Source of the DNA: Deltaproteobacteria bacterium
Lineage (GTDB): Bacteria; Myxococcota_A; UBA796; GCA-2862545
Reading direction: 5' to 3'
Length of the DNA: 6,696 nt
NCBI GenBank assembly: GCA_019307545.1
Contig: JAFDJI010000209.1
Span: forward strand, 1 to 6,696
This document shows, in pieces, positions 1 through 5,388 of this stretch. The position numbers were made by a program, and so were the translations under genes. Each line of letters begins with the position of its first letter. The first letter of the stretch is position 1. The notes under the pieces were generated by a model. It saw only the letters and a program-made list of their open reading frames with translations, did no database searches and had not been told where the DNA came from.

Positions 1-273
1 ACCGACAAGCAGACCTGGAACCGACGCTATCGAGAGTACATGTCCAAGATCAAGACCGGCGACCCCCTGGAAGTGGCCGCCGTGCTCCGCGATCTGGCGC
101 TGCTGCGGCAGGGCAAGACCCTGTCATTCGGTGAGCGAAAGATGTTCGACCAGGCCCACAGCCTCATCGTCCAGGAGCTTGCCGTCGCGCGCGACGCCAA
201 CGAGGACCTCATCAAGGAGGAGATCGAGGAGATCTTCGCCAAGGACGAGGCCGAGAAGAACAAGAAAAAATAG
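1..273 (+). CDS. carD: CarD/CdnL-family transcriptional regulator, 3' part (5' end outside window)
   Basis: The reading frame is open from base 1 and gives 90 residues ending at TAG 271-273, so the gene starts upstream of the window. The fragment is the helical C-terminal domain of the CarD/CdnL/TRCF family. It begins TDKQTWNRRYRE and continues with the conserved VLRDLALL and LSFGERKM segments. Family knowledge: these proteins bind the RNA polymerase beta subunit through an N-terminal domain (not visible here) and stabilise open promoter complexes by contacting DNA at the upstream edge of the -10 element. Fragment residue W6 aligns with the tryptophan (W85 in mycobacterial CarD) that makes this contact. 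The tail is an acidic helix followed by a lysine run (EKNKKK). The match is closest in style to myxobacterial CdnL, a housekeeping factor needed for rRNA promoter activity. An internal ATG at residue 14 is not the start, because the domain continues upstream of it. cysS follows after 45 bp on the same strand and may be co-transcribed. Confidence 0.93.
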   Translation, partial: TDKQTWNRRYREYMSKIKTGDPLEVAAVLRDLALLRQGKTLSFGERKMFDQAHSLIVQELAVARDANEDLIKEEIEEIFAKDEAEKNKKK

Positions 274-313
274 GCGCCAGGTTCGCCCTGCTCGCCAAAA
301 AGGGGAGGCGCCT
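272..313. repeat. 7-bp inverted repeat in the carD-cysS spacer
   Basis: AGGCGCC at 272-278 and GGCGCCT at 307-313 are perfectly complementary across a 28-nt loop. The left arm begins inside the carD stop codon (271-273). The right arm overlaps the end of the cysS Shine-Dalgarno sequence (GGGGAGG, 302-308). In an mRNA this stem could partly hide the cysS ribosome binding site. No U-tract follows, so it does not look like an intrinsic terminator. The core GGCGCC is itself a palindrome and such words are common in GC-rich DNA, so chance is a real alternative. Confidence 0.3.
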
Positions 314-318
314 TCGAG

Positions 319-1791
319 ATGGCCGCTCCGTTTCGCCTCTACAACACGCTCACCCGCATGGTGGAGCCCTTCGATCCGCTGGAGCCGGGCCGAATCCTGC
401 TCTACGTCTGTGGGGTGACCGTCTACGACAACGCCCACATCGGCCATGCCCGCGCCATGGTGGTGTTCGACGTCATCGTCCGGTACCTGCGGCACCGCGG
501 ATGGGATGTCCGCTACGTCCGCAACTTCACCGACGTCGACGACAAGATCATCAACCGAGCCGCGGAGTTGGGCGAGGACCCGCTCACCCTCTCCAGACGC
601 TGTATCGCTTCGTTCCGTCGCGATGCCGACGCGCTCGGCCTGATCCCGCCCACCGAAGAACCCCTGGTGAGCCAATCCATCGACGCCATCCTCGAGTTGA
701 TCCAGATGCTGGTGGACCGCGAGCACGCCTATGTCTCCGAAGGGTCGGTGTGGTTCGCCGTGGAGACGAACAGGACGTACGGCAAGCTCTCCGGACAGAA
801 GGTGGAGGAGTTGCGCAACGCGGACGTCGGCGCGAAGCGCGCAGCGGCAGACTTCGCGCTCTGGAAGGCCGCAAAACCGGGAGAGCCGGCCTGGGACAGC
901 CCCTGGGGCCCCGGGCGTCCGGGGTGGCACATCGAGTGCTCGGCGATGGCCCGCAGCTGCCTGGGCGACAAGATCGACATCCACGGGGGCGGACTCGACC
1001 TGGTGTTCCCCCACCACGAGAATGAGATCGCCCAGTCCGAGTGCGGCACCGGCCGGGAGCCCTTCGCGCGCTACTGGATGCACAACGGCCTGCTCACCAT
1101 GAACAGCGGTGAGAAGATGGGCAAGAGCCTCGGCAACGTCGTCGACCTCGTCGACCTGCTCCAGCTCTACCCGGCCGAGGCACTCTGGCTCTACTACCTC
1201 CAGGACCACTACCGCTCGCCGCTGCCCTGGAACGAGGCCGCCCTTCCCGACGCGCTCTCCAAGCTGGCCCGCCTGTACGAGGCCAGGGAGGTGGCCGAGC
1301 AGATGGAGGGGACCGAGGACCCCGACGCGGTGGTGGCGTCCCTGGGCCGCGACGCCCGGACCGTACTGGAGTTGGGCCGAGCCTTCGAAGACCGCTTCCA
1401 CGCCGTGATGGACGACGACTTCAACACCGCACAGGCGCTCGGGTACGCCTTCGAGTTGGCCCGCGCCATCAACCGGTTCTCCGCCCACAAGAAGGCCGGT
1501 CGCCGCGGCGGTCCGGTGGTGGCACCGGCCCTGGCCGGGTTGGGCCTCCTGCAGACCTTCGGGCTGCTCACCCAGGACCCGGCGGCGTTCCAAGAAGAGG
1601 TGAAAGACAAGCGCCTCGCGGCGATGGGCCTCTCCCGGGACGAGGTGGAGCGCTTGATCGCCGACCGCGCCACAGCCCGGGCAGAACGGGACTGGGGGCG
1701 TGCGGACAGCATCCGCGCTCAGCTCACCGACCTCGGCATCGCCGTCATGGACCGTGCCCGCGGCGAGGTGGAGTGGCGCGTCCGACTCTAG
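319..1791 (+). CDS. cysS: Cysteinyl-tRNA synthetase (class I)
   Basis: This cytoplasmic enzyme activates cysteine with ATP and charges tRNA-Cys. The 490 residues are slightly longer than the usual 460-480. Visible class I features are the HIGH motif at residues 40-43 and a KMSKS-type loop at 266-270, here KMGKS. The four zinc ligands that select cysteine are present: C31 in YVCGVTVYD, C207 in WHIECSAMA, and H232 and E236 in PHHENEIAQS. The TDVDDKIINRA block (71-81) is also conserved. The C-terminal third holds the DALR-type helical domain, including DDDFNTAQAL, and the terminal anticodon-binding region. The ATG at 319 is chosen because FRLYNTLTR matches the normal N-terminus of the family and GGGGAGG lies at 302-308. 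The Gly replacing the first Ser of KMSKS is the only notable deviation. The stop codon (1789-1791) overlaps the stop of the convergent outer-membrane gene. Confidence 0.98.
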   Translation: MAAPFRLYNTLTRMVEPFDPLEPGRILLYVCGVTVYDNAHIGHARAMVVFDVIVRYLRHRGWDVRYVRNFTDVDDKIINRAAELGEDPLTLSRRCIASFRRDADALGLIPPTEEPLVSQSIDAILELIQMLVDREHAYVSEGSVWFAVETNRTYGKLSGQKVEELRNADVGAKRAAADFALWKAAKPGEPAWDSPWGPGRPGWHIECSAMARSCLGDKIDIHGGGLDLVFPHHENEIAQSECGTGREPFARYWMHNGLLTMNSGEKMGKSLGNVVDLVDLLQLYPAEALWLYYLQDHYRSPLPWNEAALPDALSKLARLYEAREVAEQMEGTEDPDAVVASLGRDARTVLELGRAFEDRFHAVMDDDFNTAQALGYAFELARAINRFSAHKKAGRRGGPVVAPALAGLGLLQTFGLLTQDPAAFQEEVKDKRLAAMGLSRDEVERLIADRATARAERDWGRADSIRAQLTDLGIAVMDRARGEVEWRVRL

Positions 1792-4598
1792 AAGCTGAGA
1801 CCGAGGCCCGCCTTGAACAGGGTGTGCCCGTCTTCCAGTTGGCCGCGCACCTCTCCGCTTTCGGAACCCACCACGTCGATGCCGCGGCGCATGGTGGCGA
1901 GCCCGACGTCGATGGCGACGTTGTCGGCGATGTCGTACCCCACGTTGACGTCCAGGCCGGTGGAGTAGCCGTTGCGGGCGTAGGCCAGCCCCCGCACCAC
2001 GCCCCCGGTGAAGTAGACGGGGCCGACCTCGCCGCCGACCTCCGCACCCAGCGCCAGGGACGGGACGAGGAGGGTGCTGTAGCGGTACACCACCGCGCTC
2101 TCGTCGCGCTCCTCGGTGAAGTAGATGAAGTCGTTCAGGTGGAACCCGATGCGACCTCCGACCCAGAACCGGTTGGATTCCAGGTCGAGCGGGAGTCGGA
2201 CCAACCCGTCGATCTCCAGGTTGTTCAGGGCATCCCGGGCGACCTGTCCGGCGAAGGCCTCGGTGGTGATGCCATAGTAGGTGGCGCGGTAGCCGGCGTG
2301 CAGGCCGAGCATGGGGAGGTCCGGAATCCAGCCGCGGGCGTCGATCTCGAACCCCTGGGGGGTGGCGTTCTCGGCACCTCGATCGCCACCGACCGCGAAG
2401 ACCTGGTCGATGAGCGGCCCGCCGTCTCCTTCGGGCACCTGCGCGAACCAGTAGCTGGAGATCACGTAGCTGGCCCGGGTGCGAAGCCAGGGCTCGTCGG
2501 CATCACGTGCCGGTGAGGGAGGGCGTTCGGAGGTTGGGAAATCCGTGGCGGCTTCGACCGGCTCCGTTTCGGTCGTCGCTGCCGGCTCCGTTTCGGTCGT
2601 CGCTGCCGGCTCCGTTTCGGTCGTCGCTGCCGGTGCCTCCTCGGTCGGTGCCTCCTCGGTCGGTGCCTCCTCGGTCGGTGCCTCTTCGGCCGGCTCCGGA
2701 GTGGTTTCCTCTTCGGGAACGTCGGCCACCGCCGGCGCCCAGACCGAGTCCACCCGGCCACCGTGCTCCACGCGTACGAGTGCGACGTTGCCGCGCCACC
2801 GCTGGACGAGGGCCACCTGCTCCGGGCTCCCCACCACCGGGATGCGCACCGGGCCCACCGCACTGGGCAGTTGGGCCAACGCCGCCGCCGCGTGCAGGTT
2901 GCCGGCCCGGGCACGGACCTTCGCCAAGGAGGGCAGGTTCCCGGCCCTGAAGAGGGCCAGGCCCGTGCCATGGGCATCCGTGGTCACCGAGGGGGTGATG
3001 GTGCCGTCGGTGCCCACCGCGTCCAGAGAGACCGTGATGCCGGGGACCGGGTACCCGTAGGCGTCCGTCGCCACCACCAGCAGCGGCGTGCCACTCACGC
3101 CGTCGTTGGTCAGGCGATCCCAGGCCGGGATCAGCAACAGGTGGCGCACCGGCGCACCGGTGGGATCGGCCTGGACCTGGGCCAACACTTCGATCGGGCC
3201 CAGCGGGTTGGTCTCGAACCGGGCCTGGTAGCCGTCGTCGCCCCGCTCCACCTCGCCTTTCAGGGTCGCCCCACCACCGGTGAAGAGCACGGTCGGGGCC
3301 GTCATCGCCTCCCCGTCCGCCCCGGTCACCTGGGCAGAGATGGACAGATCGGTAGCCCCGACTTCGAGGACCTCCGGATCAGCCGTCAGAGAGAGCCGGG
3401 TCGACAGCGCGGTGACCAGCCCGAAGTCCTCGTGAGCGACCTGCTTCTCCTGGTCCGGGATCTCCACCACCACGTTCACCCGACCCGGGGTGGCGGGCGG
3501 GGTGTACTGCGCGACATAGATCCCATCGCCTTCGTGGGTGGCGGACCCCACTTCGCCCGCGTCCACGGTGAACGACAGCCGGGCGTCCGGGTCGGGGGCA
3601 CCGTCGGGGGTGCGCACCAGCGCGCGGAAGGGGATCTGGAGGGAGGGATCCGCCGGCAACCCGACCGGCGCCGGGAACAGGACGACCCGACGGGTCTCGG
3701 GCACCCGCAGGTCGATGTCGGACTCGATCGGAGTGCCGTCTCGCACCGTGGTCGCCTTTGCGGCGTACACGCCCGGCGGCACCGTCACCGGCACCTCCGC
3801 ACGACCGCCGGCCCCAGAGGTGGCGGGCCCGAAGGTCTCGCCCCCGATCTCCATGGTCACCGTGGCACCGGCCGGCGCGAGGATCGGGTAGTCGACACGT
3901 CCCGAGAGGCGGATCACCGTGTGCCCGTGCACCCGGATCGGATCGCGCCGATCCGCCACGGTGATCAGGGCGAGGTGGGGGTAGTTCACCGCCTGGGGCG
4001 TGAACCGGGCCGTGTAGGTCCCGTCGCCGTTGGAGACCAGCCCCTTCACCTGGCCGCTGCTGGTGTTCACCAGGATGTCCGCTCCGTCCAACGCCTGCCC
4101 CTTGGGGCCCACCAGGGTGATCGTGAGGTCGGCGCCGAGATCCCGACCGACCAACAAAGCCGCGGGGCTGGCGGAGACGGTGACGGCCCGCGCCACCGAG
4201 GGCAGGACGTCGAACCGGTAGGACCGCTCGACCTTGTCGCGATCCGGAGTGCGCGCCTTCAAGGTGATCGTCACCGCGGTCCGCTCGGTGGCACGGGATG
4301 GGAGGTAGTCGAAGGCGTGGAGCCCGCCGCCCAGGTGCTCCCAGCCGCTGATGACCCCATCGGACGCGGTGAGTCGTGCATGCAGATCGGTGATGGGGGC
4401 GCCGGTGGGACCGAGCGCGAGGACGTGGAGCCGAGCGGCGGTCGAACCGTCCGCGACCAGGGAGCCCACGGGCAGGAACTCCACCAGACCCGGTGCCGGC
4501 AGGGGATCCACCTGAGCGAGCGCAGTCCCGGCGAGCACCGGAGCCGTGCCAACGGCAGAAAGGGCGAGAGCGAGTACCAGTAGCCGGATGTGTCGCAT
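1788..4598 (-). CDS. Secreted Ig-like multi-domain protein with C-terminal outer-membrane beta-barrel
   Basis: I do not recognise this 936-residue protein as a named family, but its architecture is readable. Residues 1-28 form a signal peptide (basic RHIR, then a Leu/Ala core) with probable cleavage at TALA|QV. Residues about 30-580 hold roughly six Ig-like beta-sandwich modules of about 70-100 residues. Several end in the repeated signature GDGTYTARFTP (191-201), GDGIYVAQYTP (358-367) or GDDGYQARF (453-461). The last module resembles an invasin-type Big domain (AYGYPVPGITVSLDA, 513-527; DAHGTGLALFRAG, 541-553). Residues about 627-698 form an acidic Pro/Glu/Thr linker encoded by tandem repeats. 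Residues about 702-936 alternate polar and hydrophobic residues like a barrel of roughly 10-12 strands. The end, FKAGLGLSF, has Phe at -1 with hydrophobics at -3, -5, -7 and -9, the usual BAM recognition pattern. I see no cysteine in the mature protein. The open frame reaches 4790, but the ATG at 4598 is chosen because it has the signal peptide and a Shine-Dalgarno sequence. Adhesion, periplasmic scaffolding or transport are all possible. Confidence 0.85.
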   Translation of the reverse strand: MRHIRLLVLALALSAVGTAPVLAGTALAQVDPLPAPGLVEFLPVGSLVADGSTAARLHVLALGPTGAPITDLHARLTASDGVISGWEHLGGGLHAFDYLPSRATERTAVTITLKARTPDRDKVERSYRFDVLPSVARAVTVSASPAALLVGRDLGADLTITLVGPKGQALDGADILVNTSSGQVKGLVSNGDGTYTARFTPQAVNYPHLALITVADRRDPIRVHGHTVIRLSGRVDYPILAPAGATVTMEIGGETFGPATSGAGGRAEVPVTVPPGVYAAKATTVRDGTPIESDIDLRVPETRRVVLFPAPVGLPADPSLQIPFRALVRTPDGAPDPDARLSFTVDAGEVGSATHEGDGIYVAQYTPPATPGRVNVVVEIPDQEKQVAHEDFGLVTALSTRLSLTADPEVLEVGATDLSISAQVTGADGEAMTAPTVLFTGGGATLKGEVERGDDGYQARFETNPLGPIEVLAQVQADPTGAPVRHLLLIPAWDRLTNDGVSGTPLLVVATDAYGYPVPGITVSLDAVGTDGTITPSVTTDAHGTGLALFRAGNLPSLAKVRARAGNLHAAAALAQLPSAVGPVRIPVVGSPEQVALVQRWRGNVALVRVEHGGRVDSVWAPAVADVPEEETTPEPAEEAPTEEAPTEEAPTEEAPAATTETEPAATTETEPAATTETEPVEAATDFPTSERPPSPARDADEPWLRTRASYVISSYWFAQVPEGDGGPLIDQVFAVGGDRGAENATPQGFEIDARGWIPDLPMLGLHAGYRATYYGITTEAFAGQVARDALNNLEIDGLVRLPLDLESNRFWVGGRIGFHLNDFIYFTEERDESAVVYRYSTLLVPSLALGAEVGGEVGPVYFTGGVVRGLAYARNGYSTGLDVNVGYDIADNVAIDVGLATMRRGIDVVGSESGEVRGQLEDGHTLFKAGLGLSF
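2560..2631 (-). repeat. Perfect 24-bp tandem repeat, 3 copies, in the linker
   Basis: Three identical 24-bp units occupy 2560-2583, 2584-2607 and 2608-2631. On the plus strand each begins GGCTCCGTTTCGG and ends TCGTCGCTGCC. In the minus-strand protein they encode three copies of an eight-residue unit rich in Ala, Thr and Glu (PAATTETE) at residues about 656-680. The unit is a multiple of three, so copy number can change without a frameshift. Identity at third codon positions points to recent duplication. Confidence 0.95.
2632..2691 (-). repeat. 15-bp tandem repeat, 3 perfect copies plus 1 imperfect, in the linker
   Basis: The unit GGTGCCTCCTCGGTC (plus strand) occurs identically at 2632-2646, 2647-2661 and 2662-2676. 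A fourth copy at 2677-2691 differs at two bases. The units encode the five-residue motif APTEE and its variant at residues about 636-655 of the minus-strand outer-membrane protein. The array directly abuts the 24-bp array, so two different in-frame repeats sit side by side in one linker. Confidence 0.95.
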
Positions 4599-4601
4599 GA
4601 A

Positions 4602-4608
4602 CCCTCCC
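4602..4608 (-). promoter_or_regulatory. Shine-Dalgarno sequence deciding the outer-membrane gene start
   Basis: Read on the minus strand, GGGAGGG is followed by TTC and then the ATG at 4598. The core GGAGG lies about 4 nt from the start codon, a little close but strong. It supports starting at 4598, where the signal peptide begins, and not at the first ATG of the open frame (4790), whose extra 64 residues do not look like part of a secreted protein. Confidence 0.75.
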
Positions 4609-4648
4609 GAACAGGAGCATCGGACGGCGCGCAGACGGTCGACCTGCA

Positions 4649-4682
4649 AGGTTAGCCCGCCTCCGGGGGGGCTGACTGTCAA
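4649..4682 (-). promoter_or_regulatory. Candidate promoter of the outer-membrane gene with a C7 tract in the spacer
   Basis: On the minus strand a perfect TTGACA (4682-4677) is followed by TAACCT (4654-4649), which matches TATAAT at the three most conserved positions. The spacer is 22 nt, longer than the normal 16-18, and contains seven consecutive C's (plus-strand G's 4665-4671). With this -10 the leader would be about 45 nt. The -10 assignment is weak; GCTAAC at a 20-nt spacing is an alternative. The TTGACA overlaps the direct repeat described separately. Confidence 0.3.
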
Positions 4683-4693
4683 CGCCCTGTCAG
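4676..4693 (+). promoter_or_regulatory. Pho-box-like direct repeat (PhoB/OmpR-family operator candidate)
   Basis: The sequence is CTGTCAA-CGCC-CTGTCAG: two seven-base half-sites with a four-base spacer, giving an 11-bp period. The enterobacterial Pho box has the same layout, with CTGTCAT-type half-sites separated by four AT-rich bases. Both half-sites here match the first six positions exactly; the seventh differs and the spacer is GC-rich. In the direction of the lipoprotein gene a weak -10-like CATCGT lies at 4705-4710, 11 bp past the box, close to the normal Pho-box placement. The box also covers the TTGACA of the opposite-strand gene. Whether a PhoB-type regulator binds is inference. Confidence 0.4.
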
Positions 4694-4806
4694 GCTGCTC
4701 AGCGCATCGTTCCACAACAGGTCGTGATGGTCCGCAGCATCTCGTGACGATTGAAGCGAAGGTCTCTCCGTCCGAATGCACACAACCCAATGGATGGGGG
4801 CATCAC

Positions 4807-5385
4807 ATGGACACCGTCAAGATCGCACTTCTGGCTGTCGGCGGACTGTTGACCTTCACGGCCTGCGAGGGTGGCACGGAGCTTCCCGACTGGGGCTACC
4901 TCGACACCGGAGACACCGGTTTCCAGGAGGACATCGACGCGGTGATCGGGGAGGTCAGCTACTCCTGCTCCTACGGGAGCCCGGACAGCTGGTATTTCAC
5001 CTCCCGGATCGACGGTTGGGCCGGTCTGGCCACCCTGGACATCTTCGAGACCGGCGATGGGCACTGGCCGAGCGAGCCAGCGGCGGTGTGGAGCGAGTCC
5101 CACACCCTCACCAACTCCGACTACGACCAGGGCGGACAGTGGGACGAGTGGTCGATCACCCTGCGCCACGTGACCACGATCGCCCAACAGGTGTCCGGGC
5201 AGTCGACCCTGTTCGGGTGTGCGTGGAACGACGGCGGGTCGCTGGCGTTCATGGAGACCATCTACGACGACTCCGGGCGCGAGCAGGACTGCGTGATCTG
5301 GGGCCACGAGTCCCAGCAGTACTTCAACGGGTACCGGGGCAACGCCTGCGTCTGTCTCGACAACGACGGAAGCTGCTCCAACTAG
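4807..5385 (+). CDS. Putative Cys-rich secreted lipoprotein, function unknown
   Basis: I do not recognise the family of this 192-residue protein. Residues 1-19 form a short hydrophobic signal sequence ending in FTAC, which fits a lipobox with C20 as the lipidated residue. Phe at -3 is unusual there, so ordinary signal peptidase I cleavage cannot be excluded. A flexible Asp-Thr-Gly segment follows (YLDTGDTGFQED, 31-42). The rest is rich in Trp, Tyr, Asp and Gly and looks like one beta-rich extracytoplasmic domain. Six further cysteines (C54, C138, C162, C181, C183, C190) could form three disulfides, with a CVC pair and a terminal CSN. The ATG at 4807 is the only start that gives a signal sequence. 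The open frame extends upstream to 4546, but that part overlaps the divergent gene's start and lacks coding character. The gene is divergent from the outer-membrane gene and ends 3 bp before the convergent DUF58 stop. Confidence 0.8.
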   Translation: MDTVKIALLAVGGLLTFTACEGGTELPDWGYLDTGDTGFQEDIDAVIGEVSYSCSYGSPDSWYFTSRIDGWAGLATLDIFETGDGHWPSEPAAVWSESHTLTNSDYDQGGQWDEWSITLRHVTTIAQQVSGQSTLFGCAWNDGGSLAFMETIYDDSGREQDCVIWGHESQQYFNGYRGNACVCLDNDGSCSN

Positions 5386-5388
5386 CGA

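Larger units (their letters stand above)
4599..4806. other. Divergent intergenic control region
   Basis: This 208-bp gap separates the divergently transcribed outer-membrane gene (-) and lipoprotein gene (+), so both promoters should lie here. It contains the Shine-Dalgarno sequence and candidate promoter of the minus-strand gene, the Pho-box-like repeat, and a run of seven G's at 4665-4671. CTGAC (4672-4676) and GTCAG (4689-4693) form a short inverted repeat across the operator. A G-rich weak Shine-Dalgarno (GGATGGGGG, 4792-4800) precedes the plus-strand start. I see no small ORF with coding character in it and no intrinsic terminator. Confidence 0.7.

Noticed and set aside
274..318. Intrinsic terminator between carD and cysS
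   Set aside because: The possible stem has a 28-nt loop and no following U-tract, and it overlaps the cysS ribosome binding site.
124..1593. A 489-codon open frame antisense to cysS
   Set aside because: It lies opposite a clearly identified enzyme, has no recognisable domain or Shine-Dalgarno support, and its composition is that expected from the reverse of GC-rich codons.
1773..2516. A plus-strand open frame overlapping the end of cysS and the barrel-coding region
   Set aside because: It is antisense to the barrel, whose C-terminal signature is clear, and has no family resemblance.
2560..2691. A CRISPR-like array suggested by regularly repeated units
   Set aside because: The units are contiguous without spacers, are multiples of three and translate to a low-complexity linker inside an intact gene.
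2763..4583. A 606-codon plus-strand open frame opposite the outer-membrane gene
   Set aside because: It is rich in Arg, Gly, His and Asp with no domain signal, while the minus strand encodes a signal peptide, repeated Ig modules and a barrel end.
4751..4779. TTGAAG with a 17-bp spacing to GAATGC as a promoter for the lipoprotein gene
   Set aside because: The -35 half is fair but the -10 matches TATAAT at only one position, so I do not call it.
4599..4790. A 64-residue N-terminal extension of the outer-membrane protein starting at 4790
   Set aside because: It would bury the signal peptide, and the ATG at 4598 has its own Shine-Dalgarno sequence. The extension also covers the shared control region.
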